Positions 9,258 to 18,788 of a stretch of DNA of 64,000 nt are shown here, piece after piece; the first letter of the stretch is position 1, and every line of letters starts with the position of its first letter. A program made the position numbers and the translations under genes. The stretch lies in the NCBI RefSeq assembly GCF_001458415.1, contig NZ_CYSD01000020.1:62001-126000 (forward strand), read 5' to 3'. Under the pieces are notes generated by a model, which was not told the origin of the DNA, did no database searches, and saw only the letters and a program-made list of their open reading frames with translations. This DNA is from Tritonibacter multivorans (GTDB lineage Bacteria > Pseudomonadota > Alphaproteobacteria > Rhodobacterales > Rhodobacteraceae).

Positions 9258-9482
9258 ATGAGCGTCATCGTGTATTCGAAACCCGCATGTGTGCAGTGCA
9301 CCGCAACCACCCGCGCCATGGATGCAAAGGGGATCGCTTATGACGTCGTCGACCTCACCGAGGACGCGAACGCAATGACACGCGTCACCGAGCTGGGCTA
9401 CCGTCAGGCCCCCGTTGTGATCGCAGGCGAAGACCACTGGTCCGGCTTCCGTCCTGACATGATCGCGCGACTGGCGTCCTAA
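9258..9482 (+). CDS. nrdH: Glutaredoxin-like protein NrdH
   Basis: 74 residues, a thioredoxin-fold electron donor for class Ib ribonucleotide reductase. The redox motif is CVQC (residues 11-14), the cis-Pro region is RQAPVVI, and the C-terminal WSGFRPD motif is typical of NrdH. The start has the leader AGGATAGAGGACC. It is the first gene of nrdHIEF, directly behind the cobalamin riboswitch. Confidence 0.95.
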   Translation: MSVIVYSKPACVQCTATTRAMDAKGIAYDVVDLTEDANAMTRVTELGYRQAPVVIAGEDHWSGFRPDMIARLAS

Positions 9483-9485
9483 GCC

Positions 9486-9953
9486 ATGTGCGCTGTGGAC
9501 GCCTTGGGGGGCGGACATAGCACGGCGGCGGCCACCACATTGGAGCTGGTCTATTTCTCCTCGCGCTCGGGCAATACCCATCGGTTTGTCGAACGTCTGG
9601 ACCGGACCGCTCACCGCATTCCCATCGAACTGGAAGAAGAGCTCGCCCCGCAGGGTGGGCCCTTTGTTCTGATCTGCCCCACATATGCAGATGGCGAAGG
9701 GAAGGGTGCTGTGCCCAAACAGGTGATCCGTTTCCTGAACGTCCCAGCCAACCGCGAGGCCCTTGTGGGTGTCATCGCCACCGGCAATCGAAATTTTGGT
9801 GCGACCTATGCCCTTGCCGGCCGCATCGTTGCAGATAAATGCAAAGTGCCGCTGCTCTATACCTTCGAGCTGGCGGGAACCGACACTGACATTGCCCGCA
9901 CCCGGGAAGGGCTGGCAAAACTGGAGAGAGAGCTATGCTCGACAGCGATCTGA
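9486..9953 (+). CDS. nrdI: Flavodoxin-like NrdI
   Basis: 155 residues. NrdI is the flavodoxin that supplies superoxide or oxidant to NrdF so that its dimanganese-tyrosyl radical can form. The FMN phosphate loop is [10 protein letters not shown], and later flavin contacts are [11 protein letters not shown] and IATGNRNFG. The start chosen gives about 17 extra residues before the conserved [12 protein letters not shown], so translation may begin slightly later. Its end overlaps nrdE by 19 bp, which suggests translational coupling. Confidence 0.94.
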   Translation: MCAVDALGGGHSTAAATTLELVYFSSRSGNTHRFVERLDRTAHRIPIELEEELAPQGGPFVLICPTYADGEGKGAVPKQVIRFLNVPANREALVGVIATGNRNFGATYALAGRIVADKCKVPLLYTFELAGTDTDIARTREGLAKLERELCSTAI

Positions 9954-12058
9954 ACGGTCTCGACTATCACGCGCTCAATGCGATGCTGAACCTGTATGAT
10001 GCGGATGGGAACATTCGCTTTGATGCCGACCGTATGGCGGCGCGGCAGTATTTCCTGCAGCACGTGAATCAGAACACCGTGTTCTTTCACTCGCTGGATG
10101 AAAAGCTGCGCTATCTGGTGAGCGAAGGCTATTACGAAGAAGAGGTTCTGGATCAGTATTCCATGAACTTCCAGCGCGCCATCTGGGACGCGGCCTATGC
10201 CAAGAAATTCCGCTTCCCGACCTTCCTCGGCGCGTTCAAATACTACACCTCTTACACGCTGAAGACCCGCGACGGGAAACGCTTCCTCGAACGCTACGAG
10301 GACCGCGTGGTGATGACCGCGCTGACGCTGGCGCGCGGCGACGAGACACAGGCGATGGCCTTTATGGAAGAGATCCTTGAGGGTCGTTTCCAGCCTGCAA
10401 CGCCGACCTTCCTGAACGCCGGTAAGAAATCCCGTGGCGAGCTGATCTCGTGCTTCCTCTTGCGTCTGGAAGACAACATGGAAAGCATCGGCCGCGGCAT
10501 CAACTCTGCCCTGCAGCTGTCCAAGCGCGGCGGTGGTGTGGCGCTTCTGCTGACCAACATCCGCGAGCACGGCGCGCCGATCAAAGGCATTGAGAACCAG
10601 TCCTCGGGCGTGATCCCCGTGATGAAACTGCTGGAAGACAGCTTTTCTTATGCAAACCAGCTGGGCGCGCGTCAGGGCGCCGGTGCGGTTTATCTGAACG
10701 CCCACCACCCCGACATTATGCGGTTCCTCGACACCAAGCGTGAAAACGCAGACGAGAAGATCCGCATCAAGACCCTGTCCTTGGGCGTTGTCATTCCCGA
10801 CATCACGTTCGAGCTGGCAAAGAAAAACGCCGACATGTACCTGTTCTCTCCGCATGATGTGGAGAAGGTCTATGGCGTGCCGTTCTCGGAGATTTCCGTC
10901 ACCGAGAAATACGACGAAATGGTCGACGACAAGCGCATCCGCAAGTCCAAGGTCAATGCGCGTGAGTTCTTCCAGACCATCGCCGAGATCCAGTTTGAAT
11001 CTGGCTATCCTTATGTGATGTTTGAAGACACCGTGAACCGGATGAACCCGATCGACGGCCGCATCAACATGTCGAACCTGTGTTCGGAAATCCTGCAGGT
11101 GAACACTGCGTCCAAGTTCAACGAAGACCTGGGTTATGCGGAAATGGGCAACGACATTTCCTGCAATCTGGGTTCGCTGAACATCGCCAAAACCATGGAC
11201 GGCAACGACCTGAGCCGCACCGTAGGCGCCGCGATCCGGGCGCTGACGGCTGTGTCTGAAATGTCCGCCATCGACTCGGTTCCTTCCGTGCGCAAGGGCA
11301 ACGACGAAAGCCGCGCGATTGGTCTGGGCCAGATGAACCTGCACGGGTTCCTGGCGCGTGAGCACATCCATTACGGCAGCGCAGACGGGGTGGAGTTCAC
11401 CTCTGTCTACTTTGCAGCCATTGCTTATCACGCGATCAAGACGTCCTGCGAGCTGGCCAAAGAACACGGCAAGACCTTTGTTGATTTCGACAAGTCCGAC
11501 TATGCCTCGGGCATTTTCTTCGACAAATACACCACCCGCGACTGGCTGCCGGAAAGCGATGTGGTCGCAAAGCTGTTTGAAGGCCACGACCTGCCGACCC
11601 GTGACGATTGGGAGGCGCTGAAGGCCGATGTGATGAAGCACGGTCTTTATAACCGCAACCTGCAGGCGGTGCCGCCGACCGGTTCGATTTCCTACATCAA
11701 CAACTCCACCTCCTCGATCCACCCGATCGTGTCCAAGATCGAGATCCGCAAGGAAGGCAAAATCGGCCGCGTGTATTACCCGGCTGCCTTTATGTCGAAC
11801 GAGAACCTGGAGTATTACCGCGATGCCTACGAGATCGGCCCCGAGGCGCTGATCGACACCTATGCGGCGGCGACCGAACACGTGGATCAGGGCCTGTCGC
11901 TGACCCTGTTCTTCCCGGCCGAGGCCACGACTCGTGACATCAACCGCGCCCAGATCTATGCTTGGAAAAAGGGCATCAAGACCATCTACTATGTGCGTCT
12001 GCGCCAGGAGGCCCTTGAGGGCACCGAGGTTCAGGGCTGCGTGTCCTGCTCCCTCTAA
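9935..12058 (+). CDS. nrdE: Class Ib ribonucleoside-diphosphate reductase, alpha subunit
   Basis: 707 residues, the usual length for NrdE. It reduces ribonucleoside diphosphates to deoxyribonucleotides together with NrdF. The active-site disulfide partner is in [13 protein letters not shown], the radical cysteine region is NMSNLCSEI, and the second disulfide Cys is in [10 protein letters not shown]. The Tyr-containing loop region is [18 protein letters not shown]. The C-terminal reducible pair is GCVSCSL. There is no N-terminal ATP cone, as is normal for class Ib. Expression should follow the NrdR boxes and the B12 riboswitch. Confidence 0.97.
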   Translation: MLDSDLNGLDYHALNAMLNLYDADGNIRFDADRMAARQYFLQHVNQNTVFFHSLDEKLRYLVSEGYYEEEVLDQYSMNFQRAIWDAAYAKKFRFPTFLGAFKYYTSYTLKTRDGKRFLERYEDRVVMTALTLARGDETQAMAFMEEILEGRFQPATPTFLNAGKKSRGELISCFLLRLEDNMESIGRGINSALQLSKRGGGVALLLTNIREHGAPIKGIENQSSGVIPVMKLLEDSFSYANQLGARQGAGAVYLNAHHPDIMRFLDTKRENADEKIRIKTLSLGVVIPDITFELAKKNADMYLFSPHDVEKVYGVPFSEISVTEKYDEMVDDKRIRKSKVNAREFFQTIAEIQFESGYPYVMFEDTVNRMNPIDGRINMSNLCSEILQVNTASKFNEDLGYAEMGNDISCNLGSLNIAKTMDGNDLSRTVGAAIRALTAVSEMSAIDSVPSVRKGNDESRAIGLGQMNLHGFLAREHIHYGSADGVEFTSVYFAAIAYHAIKTSCELAKEHGKTFVDFDKSDYASGIFFDKYTTRDWLPESDVVAKLFEGHDLPTRDDWEALKADVMKHGLYNRNLQAVPPTGSISYINNSTSSIHPIVSKIEIRKEGKIGRVYYPAAFMSNENLEYYRDAYEIGPEALIDTYAAATEHVDQGLSLTLFFPAEATTRDINRAQIYAWKKGIKTIYYVRLRQEALEGTEVQGCVSCSL

Positions 12059-13057
<999 letters not shown>

Positions 13058-13090
13058 GGGCTTAGCCCGCAAATGCCAAAAAACGACACG

Positions 13091-13119
13091 CAGAGGGGCC
13101 CTGGCCCCTCTGTTTGCGT
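13091..13119 (+). terminator. Rho-independent terminator of nrdHIEF
   Basis: A 10-bp perfect stem, CAGAGGGGCC (13091-13100) and GGCCCCTCTG (13103-13112), with a 2-nt centre followed by TTTGCGTTT. It lies 33 bp after the nrdF stop. Confidence 0.85.
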
Positions 13120-13185
13120 TTGGGGATCTGGTGGGGATCTGGTTTCTCAAACGTTGACCGAACGTCTTTGCGCCCCTATGACGGT

Positions 13186-13261
13186 CAGAACCGGGGGCGC
13201 CCAGATGGGCTGAGACGTACCCTTTGAACCTGAACCAGATAATGCTGGCGGAGGGAAGGTA
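13186..13261 (+). ncRNA. TPP riboswitch upstream of thiD
   Basis: The THI element is clear: GGGGGCGCCC, GGCTGAGA, then CCTTTGAACCTGAACCAGAT and AATGCTGGCGGAGGGAAGG. Thiamine pyrophosphate binding should shut off the operon that follows. The aptamer ends 134 bp before the thiD ATG. I see no convincing terminator in that gap, so control may act on translation or through another structure. Confidence 0.93.
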
Positions 13262-13395
13262 TCAGCGCAAGGTCGCAATCTGCCTTTTTACCGCCGGTCG
13301 GAGACCGAGACCGTGAAGCCAGATCAGCCGCTTGTCTTTGTGCGCGCCGCGATCCCTTCCGTGTTGGTTTTCCAGTACCAAACGGGAGCGGTAAA

Positions 13396-14196
13396 ATGAT
13401 CGCCAATGTCCTTTCCATTGCAGGCTCTGACCCGTCGGGCGGGGCGGGTATTCAGGCGGATCTGAAGTCGATTTCGGCCAATGGCGCCTTTGCCATGGCG
13501 GCAATCACGGCGCTGACGGCGCAGAACACCCAAGGGGTGACCGGCATTCAGCTGGTGCCGGGCGATTTCGTGGAAAACCAGATCAAGACCGTGTTTGACG
13601 ATGTGCGCGTCGATGGTGTGAAAATCGGCATGATCGCCACTGCTGAAATTGCACAGGCCGTGGCAAACGCGCTGCAGCCCCACAAGAATGTGCCGATCGT
13701 GTTGGACCCCGTGATGATCGCCAAAGGCGGCGCGCCGCTGCTGGCCGATGACGCGATTGAGACCCTGCGCAGCGCGCTGCTGCCGCTGGCGCATGTGCTG
13801 ACCCCGAACCTGCCCGAAGCCGCCCATCTGCTGGGTCTGGAACCTGCCACCACCCGTGACGAGATGGTGTCGCAGGGCCGTGCGCTGTGCGCGCTTGGCC
13901 CGCGTGCGGTGCTGATGAAGGGTGGGCATCTGGAACAAGACGACAGCCCCGATGCGCTGGTGACGGCGGATGACGTGCATTGGTTCGAGGCCGCGCGTAC
14001 CCAGACCAAAAACACCCATGGCACCGGCTGCACGCTGTCGTCGGCGCTGGCGGCGCAGATCGCCCAAGGCCAGCCGCTGCCCGAGGCCGTGCAGGCCGCG
14101 AAATCCTATGTCGCCCAGGCCATTGCCCAGGCCGATCAGCTGACCGTCGGCTCTGGCCACGGTCCGACCCACCACTTTTGCAAGTTTTACTCCTAA
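13396..14196 (+). CDS. thiD: Hydroxymethylpyrimidine/phosphomethylpyrimidine kinase
   Basis: 266 residues, ribokinase fold. ThiD phosphorylates HMP to HMP-P and then HMP-PP for thiamine synthesis. The N-terminal substrate motif is IAGSDPSGGAGIQADLK; the catalytic region is KNTHGTGCTLSSALAA with the anion-hole Gly residues and Cys. The start has GGGAGCGG upstream. It heads an operon with ThiY, TenA, ThiZ and ThiX, placing it in the salvage of degraded thiamine pyrimidines rather than only in de novo synthesis. Confidence 0.96.
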   Translation: MIANVLSIAGSDPSGGAGIQADLKSISANGAFAMAAITALTAQNTQGVTGIQLVPGDFVENQIKTVFDDVRVDGVKIGMIATAEIAQAVANALQPHKNVPIVLDPVMIAKGGAPLLADDAIETLRSALLPLAHVLTPNLPEAAHLLGLEPATTRDEMVSQGRALCALGPRAVLMKGGHLEQDDSPDALVTADDVHWFEAARTQTKNTHGTGCTLSSALAAQIAQGQPLPEAVQAAKSYVAQAIAQADQLTVGSGHGPTHHFCKFYS

Positions 14197-14208
14197 GGAA
14201 ACGCTCTG

Positions 14209-15159
14209 ATGAAACAGTTTATCCGCAACACTGCCTTGGCCTCGGCCCTGTCGCTGATCGCCGCGCCGCTGATGGCGGCGGACAAAGTGACCCTGATGCT
14301 GGATTGGTTCGTGAACCCCGACCATGGCCCCATCATCATCGCGCAGGAAAAAGGCTACTTTGCCGCGCAGGATCTGGAAGTTGAGATCATCGCCCCGGCG
14401 GATCCGTCGGACCCGCCGAAAATGGTGGCTGCCGGTCAGGCCGATCTGGCGATCTCCTACCAACCGCAACTGCACCTGCAGATCCACGAAGGCCTGCCGC
14501 TGCAGCGCGTGGGCACGCTGGTTGCAACCCCGCTGAATTGCCTGCTGGCGCTGGAAGACGGCCCGATCAAGACCCCTGCGGACCTGAAAGGCAAGAAGAT
14601 CGGCTTCTCTGTCGGCGGTGTGGAAGAGGCGGTTCTGACCTCGGTTCTGAAAACCCACGGCGTCGCGCTGGACGAGGTGGAACTGGTCAATGTGAACTGG
14701 TCCCTGTCGCCGTCGCTGATGTCCGGTCAGGTCGACGCCGTGATTGGTGCTTTCCGTAACTTTGAACTGAACCAGATGGACATCGAAGGTGTCGCGGGGC
14801 GTTGTTTCTATGTCGAAGAAGAAGGTCTGCCGCCGTACGATGAGCTGATCTATGTCGCCAACACCAATTCGATGGACCGTGACATGATCACCCGCTTCCT
14901 CGCCGCGACCGAGCAGGCGACCCAGTTCATGGTCAACCATTCGGAAGAAAGCTGGGAAATCTTTGCGGGCTATTCGTCCGAGCTGAACGACGAGCTGAAC
15001 GCCCGCGCCTGGGTCGATACCCTGCCGCGCTTTGCCCTGCGTCCGACCGCGATGGACGAAGGCCGCTACGCACGTTTTGAAAGCTTCCTGCACGAGGCAG
15101 GCCTGATCGACAGCATCAATCCGGTGTCCGCGATCACCATCGACGTGACCGCCGAATGA
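14209..15159 (+). CDS. thiY: Pyrimidine-precursor ABC transporter, substrate-binding protein ThiY
   Basis: 316 residues, NMT1/THI5-like family. A Sec signal peptide ends at about residue 23 (LSLIAAPLMAADK). The mature part starts VTLMLDWFVNPDHGPIIIAQ, the signature of pyrimidine-binding members of the family. The Bacillus halodurans ThiY binds N-formyl-aminomethylpyrimidine, a thiamine breakdown product. Operon neighbours TenA, ThiZ and ThiX make the same role very likely here. The stop overlaps the tenA start by 4 bp (ATGA). Confidence 0.93.
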   Translation: MKQFIRNTALASALSLIAAPLMAADKVTLMLDWFVNPDHGPIIIAQEKGYFAAQDLEVEIIAPADPSDPPKMVAAGQADLAISYQPQLHLQIHEGLPLQRVGTLVATPLNCLLALEDGPIKTPADLKGKKIGFSVGGVEEAVLTSVLKTHGVALDEVELVNVNWSLSPSLMSGQVDAVIGAFRNFELNQMDIEGVAGRCFYVEEEGLPPYDELIYVANTNSMDRDMITRFLAATEQATQFMVNHSEESWEIFAGYSSELNDELNARAWVDTLPRFALRPTAMDEGRYARFESFLHEAGLIDSINPVSAITIDVTAE

Positions 15160-15842
15160 GCGGCGCACACTATGGCCGCGCCTTTGCGGCGCTGCAGGAA
15201 GGCTGCCCAAGCGATTGGGCGGCCTACACGCGCCACGCCTTTGTCGAAGGGCTGCGCAGTGGTGATCTGCCCCGCGAGGCGTTTCTGCATTATTTGAAGC
15301 AGGACTATGTGTTCCTTGTTCATTTCTCCCGCGCGTGGTCGCTGGGGGTGGTGAAGTCGGAAACGCTGGACGAGATGAAGGTCTGCGCAGGCACGGTGGA
15401 TGCGCTGGTCAACCACGAGATGGCGCTGCATGTGCAGACCTGCGCTGAGGCTGGCATTGACGAAGAAGCCCTGTTCGCCACCCGCGAAGAGATCGAGAAC
15501 CTCGCCTATACCCGCTTTGTGCTGGATGCCGGTCTTCAGGGCGATTTTCTGGACCTGATCGCGGCGCTTGCGCCCTGCTGTTTTGGCTATGGTGAAATCG
15601 GCCTGCGTCTGGCGGACGAAGCAGCCGAGGGCACGCAATATGCGGATTGGATTGCCACCTATTCAGGGGCGGACTACCAAGAAGCGATGCAGGCGGTGGG
15701 CACCATGTTTGACGCCGCGATTGAGCGCCGTCTGGGTCCCGATTTTCTGAACAGTCCGCGTTGGGCTGCGTTGCAGGACCGGTTCACCACCGCAACCCGG
15801 CTTGAGGTCGGTTTCTGGGACATGGGCCTGCGGCCTGCTTGA
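15156..15842 (+). CDS. tenA: Aminopyrimidine aminohydrolase / thiaminase II
   Basis: 228 residues, all-helical TenA fold. It hydrolyses aminomethyl-HMP to HMP, which ThiD then phosphorylates. The catalytic Cys lies in LAPCCFGYGEIG (about 135-146). Other family marks are YLKQDYVFL and the C-terminal FTTATRLEVGFWDM. ATGA overlap with thiY and an 10-bp gap to thiZ indicate one transcript. Confidence 0.94.
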   Translation: MSGAHYGRAFAALQEGCPSDWAAYTRHAFVEGLRSGDLPREAFLHYLKQDYVFLVHFSRAWSLGVVKSETLDEMKVCAGTVDALVNHEMALHVQTCAEAGIDEEALFATREEIENLAYTRFVLDAGLQGDFLDLIAALAPCCFGYGEIGLRLADEAAEGTQYADWIATYSGADYQEAMQAVGTMFDAAIERRLGPDFLNSPRWAALQDRFTTATRLEVGFWDMGLRPA

Positions 15843-15852
15843 GTAAGTAAAC

Positions 15853-16581
15853 ATGACAAATGCCCCCGCAATCACACTGTCCGGCAGCTATAGGCTGGAT
15901 CAGATCCCGCTGTTTTCCGATGTGAACCTCCATCTGCAGGCGGGGGAATGGACCTGCCTTCTGGGGAAGTCGGGGATGGGGAAATCCACCATCCTGCGGC
16001 TGATCCTTGGGCTGGAGGTGGCAGGGGCGTTCACCGGAGACATCACCGCTGGTGACGGTGCGCCGATTGACGGGCGCGCAAGTTACATGGCGCAGACCGA
16101 TCTGCTGCTGCCGTGGCTGACATTACGCGAAAATGTGGTGCTGGGCGCGCGACTGCGGGGTGACACTGCTGACCTGGGCCGTGCCGATCAGCTGATCGAC
16201 CGGGTGGGTCTGCGCGACTACCGCGACGCAAAACCGGCGGCGCTCTCTGGCGGCATGCGTCAACGCGCGGCCCTTGCGCGCTGCTTGATGGAGGACCGCC
16301 CGGTGGTCTTGCTGGACGAACCCTTCTCGGCGCTGGATGCAGGCACGCGCGCGGATATGCAGGACCTCGCCGCCGAGGTGCTGGCCGGGCGCACGGTGCT
16401 CTTGGTGACCCATGACCCGGCAGAGGCCTGCCGCCTGGGCCACCGGATCATCCTGCTGACGGCCGAGGGCACGCAAAACTGGCCTGTACCAGACAGCGCC
16501 CCCATTCGTCGCGCCGATGACCCGCAAGTGTTGCAGGGGCAGGCGGCGCTGCTGGCCCATCTGCGGGGGGCTGCGGCATGA
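15853..16581 (+). CDS. thiZ: Pyrimidine-precursor ABC transporter, ATPase ThiZ
   Basis: 242 residues. Walker A is GKSGMGKST (about 38-46), the signature is LSGGMRQRAALARCL, Walker B is PVVLLDEPFSALD, and the H-loop is VTHDP. The protein belongs to the NitT/TauT/SsuB subgroup that pairs with NMT1/THI5 binding proteins. Its end overlaps thiX by 4 bp. Confidence 0.92.
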   Translation: MTNAPAITLSGSYRLDQIPLFSDVNLHLQAGEWTCLLGKSGMGKSTILRLILGLEVAGAFTGDITAGDGAPIDGRASYMAQTDLLLPWLTLRENVVLGARLRGDTADLGRADQLIDRVGLRDYRDAKPAALSGGMRQRAALARCLMEDRPVVLLDEPFSALDAGTRADMQDLAAEVLAGRTVLLVTHDPAEACRLGHRIILLTAEGTQNWPVPDSAPIRRADDPQVLQGQAALLAHLRGAAA

Positions 16582-17351
16582 TGAACCTGTTGAAACGCCT
16601 GCAATACCCCATCCTGGCGCCGCTGATCGGCCTCAGCCTGTGGCAGGCGGTTGTCTGGCTGACCAATGCGCCGCATTTCATTCTGCCCGGCCCGCTGCGC
16701 GTGGCGCAGGCAGGCTATAAAAACTGGGAGAGCATCAGCGGCCATGCGCTGGTCACCGCGACCGAGATCGGTCTGGGGCTGGTGATTGGCATCCTGCTGG
16801 GGGTGGCGACGGCGATCAATCTGGCGACCTCGCCGCGTTTGGCGCGGTTGTCGCTGCCGTTGCTGGTCTTTACCCAGGCAGTGCCGGTCTTCGCGCTCGC
16901 CCCGATCCTGACGCTGTGGTTCGGCTATGGCATGGGCTCCAAGATCATTATGGCGGTGCTGATCATCTATTTCCCTGTGACGTCGGCCTTTTATGACGGG
17001 CTGTCGCGGACGCCGTCGGGGCTGCTGGATCTGGCCCGCACCATGGGGGCAAGACCGAGCCAAGTCATGTGGCGCATCAAGATCCCCCATGCGCTGCCGT
17101 CGCTGGCTTCGGGTCTGAAGCTCGCCGCCGTTTATGCACCGATTGGCGCGGTGATTGGCGAATGGGTGGGGTCGTCAAACGGGCTTGGCTATCTAATGCT
17201 GCTGGCCAATGGCCGGGCAAAGACGGACCTGATGTTTGCCAGCGTCTTTGTGCTGGCGATCATGACGGTGGTGCTGCACCGGCTGATCTCTATGCTGGCG
17301 AACCGGGTGTCGGCCATGGCTGCCTCGGGTGAGGCCCCCCCGAAGATCTGA
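16578..17351 (+). CDS. thiX: Pyrimidine-precursor ABC transporter, permease ThiX
   Basis: 257 residues, about six membrane helices, BPD_transp_1 family. The cytoplasmic EAA-like loop that contacts the ATPase is ARTMGARPSQVMWRIKIPHA. It ends the thi operon. A GC-rich hairpin spans the stop codon and the gap to the convergent methyltransferase gene. Confidence 0.92.
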   Translation: MMNLLKRLQYPILAPLIGLSLWQAVVWLTNAPHFILPGPLRVAQAGYKNWESISGHALVTATEIGLGLVIGILLGVATAINLATSPRLARLSLPLLVFTQAVPVFALAPILTLWFGYGMGSKIIMAVLIIYFPVTSAFYDGLSRTPSGLLDLARTMGARPSQVMWRIKIPHALPSLASGLKLAAVYAPIGAVIGEWVGSSNGLGYLMLLANGRAKTDLMFASVFVLAIMTVVLHRLISMLANRVSAMAASGEAPPKI

Positions 17352-17369
17352 ACCTTCGGGAGGGGTGCC
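17333..17369. terminator. Possible bidirectional terminator between thiX and the methyltransferase
   Basis: CCCGAAG (17339-17345) pairs with CTTCGGG (17354-17360), extended by GGC/CCCC against GGGG/GCC with one-base bulges. Only a weak T run follows (GTTTAG), so the call is tentative. Confidence 0.4.
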
Positions 17370-17372
17370 TGT

Positions 17373-18449
17373 TTAGTGCATGTGAGGGGTGTTCACGGAC
17401 AGGCTGAGCTGCGCGCTGTCGTGCTGCGCGGTGACGGTCAGCGCCCCGCCCGGAACCCCATCCAGCGGCTGGTCCATCAGATAGGCCGTGCGCCCCCAGT
17501 GGCCATCCGAGGTGACATCATTGGTCAGGACAATGCCGGGTGCGAGCTGCATTTCAAAGCTCACGAACACCGCATGCACACTGCCCGGTTCGTCACAGAC
17601 CAGCTCGGCCGTGGTGCGCGCGGGTCTGGTGTTGGGGCGGGTAAAGTCAAAGGTGAACAGATCCGCCTTGGGGCCCAGCGTGCGCAGGCCGCAGGTGGCA
17701 AAATCATTGGGGGTGATCTGTGCGACCTGTGCGAATTTGTGGAAGGCGCTGAGGTCAAACCCTTCGGCCTGGGCGGGCCGCCAGAGGTTCAAAAGTTTAT
17801 CACTTTCAACCAGTTGCGCCTTCAGGATGCCATGTTCCGGCACCGCGCGCGCGCCGGGTTTGGCCAAGGCACCCATCGCATGGGTCAGCGTTGCCAGCGC
17901 GCCTTCGCCCAGAAGAACGGTGTCGACGATTTCGGAAATCACCACATCGGCAGGCTCTGGCATATCCACGCCGATCTCAATGGTATGGGACCATTTGCGC
18001 AGCACGGTGATCCGGTCGCTAAGGCCATTTTCGGCGATCACGCGTTCGGCGGCTTCGGCGATCAGCGGTTGCTGTTCGCAGGCATAGACATGTTTGGCCC
18101 CGGCGCGCGCGGCCAGCATGGCGGTCAGCCCGGCACCGCAGCCAATGTCCAGAACGATGTCGCCCGGTTTGACCTTGGCGGCAATGGCTTCGGCATAGGC
18201 GCGGTTGCGCGCGGTGTCGGCCAGCATCGGGAAATGCCAGCGCGGTACAAACATCTGATGCAGCTTATTGCGCAGCAGTTGTGCGTCGTGCTGATGGGGG
18301 TCGTGACGCAGGGCCTCGTCCAGCAGTTGAGACGTGCGCAGCCCGCCGTCGGACAGCGGTTGGGCCTTGGCCATATTGACAAGCGTTTCCGCCTCTTGGA
18401 CCGATTGAAATTGATCCAGAGCTTGTTCAATGGAACGAAAATGGAGCAC
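17373..18449 (-). CDS. PRMT7/9-like SAM-dependent methyltransferase
   Basis: 358 residues from a GTG start preceded by GAGGAAATCAG. The N-terminal ~75 residues are helical, possibly repeat-like. The Rossmann methyltransferase domain has motif I VLDIGCGAGLTAMLAARAG (about 99-117) and the acidic end of strand 2 (YACEQ). The loop SEIVDTVLLGEG (172-183) has two glutamates placed like the double-E loop of arginine methyltransferases and is closest to the PRMT7/PRMT9 form. A late HW pair (DGHWGRTAYLM) resembles the THW loop. I infer protein-arginine methylation as the likely activity, but the substrate is unknown and small-molecule methylation cannot be excluded. Confidence 0.75.
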   Translation of the reverse strand: MLHFRSIEQALDQFQSVQEAETLVNMAKAQPLSDGGLRTSQLLDEALRHDPHQHDAQLLRNKLHQMFVPRWHFPMLADTARNRAYAEAIAAKVKPGDIVLDIGCGAGLTAMLAARAGAKHVYACEQQPLIAEAAERVIAENGLSDRITVLRKWSHTIEIGVDMPEPADVVISEIVDTVLLGEGALATLTHAMGALAKPGARAVPEHGILKAQLVESDKLLNLWRPAQAEGFDLSAFHKFAQVAQITPNDFATCGLRTLGPKADLFTFDFTRPNTRPARTTAELVCDEPGSVHAVFVSFEMQLAPGIVLTNDVTSDGHWGRTAYLMDQPLDGVPGGALTVTAQHDSAQLSLSVNTPHMH

Positions 18450-18788
18450 CTGATTTCCTCATTTCTTGATGAATGACACAAAGGCGTGCCGCGGCGCTTT
18501 ACGCATGTGTTGCCAATGCGTTGGTGAAAGGCGCCGCACCCGCCAAGCTAGAGCGAGGCGCTGAAAGGAGGGTTAATAAGGCAGCGCATTTCAAAGATTC
18601 TGACCCAGGCGAAAGCCCCTATTTTTGCGGTGCTATATTGCAGCCGTCTGCGGGGCTAAATCCGCTGTTAACGGGCCGTGTTTAGTATCGAGACGCGCCA
18701 AAGGACCTGTTGGTCGTAAGTATGCTTTTGATGCGCCATTGTTCGGGCGTCGGCGTTTTGTGTTTGTTTCTGGGTACAGGGTTAAAAG
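18450..18788. other. Noncoding gap upstream of the FIST gene
   Basis: 339 bp between the divergent methyltransferase and FIST genes. It should hold promoters for both. I see no repeat, RNA gene or convincing small ORF; a frame at 18473-18685 has neither a ribosome-binding site nor recognisable content. Confidence 0.45.
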
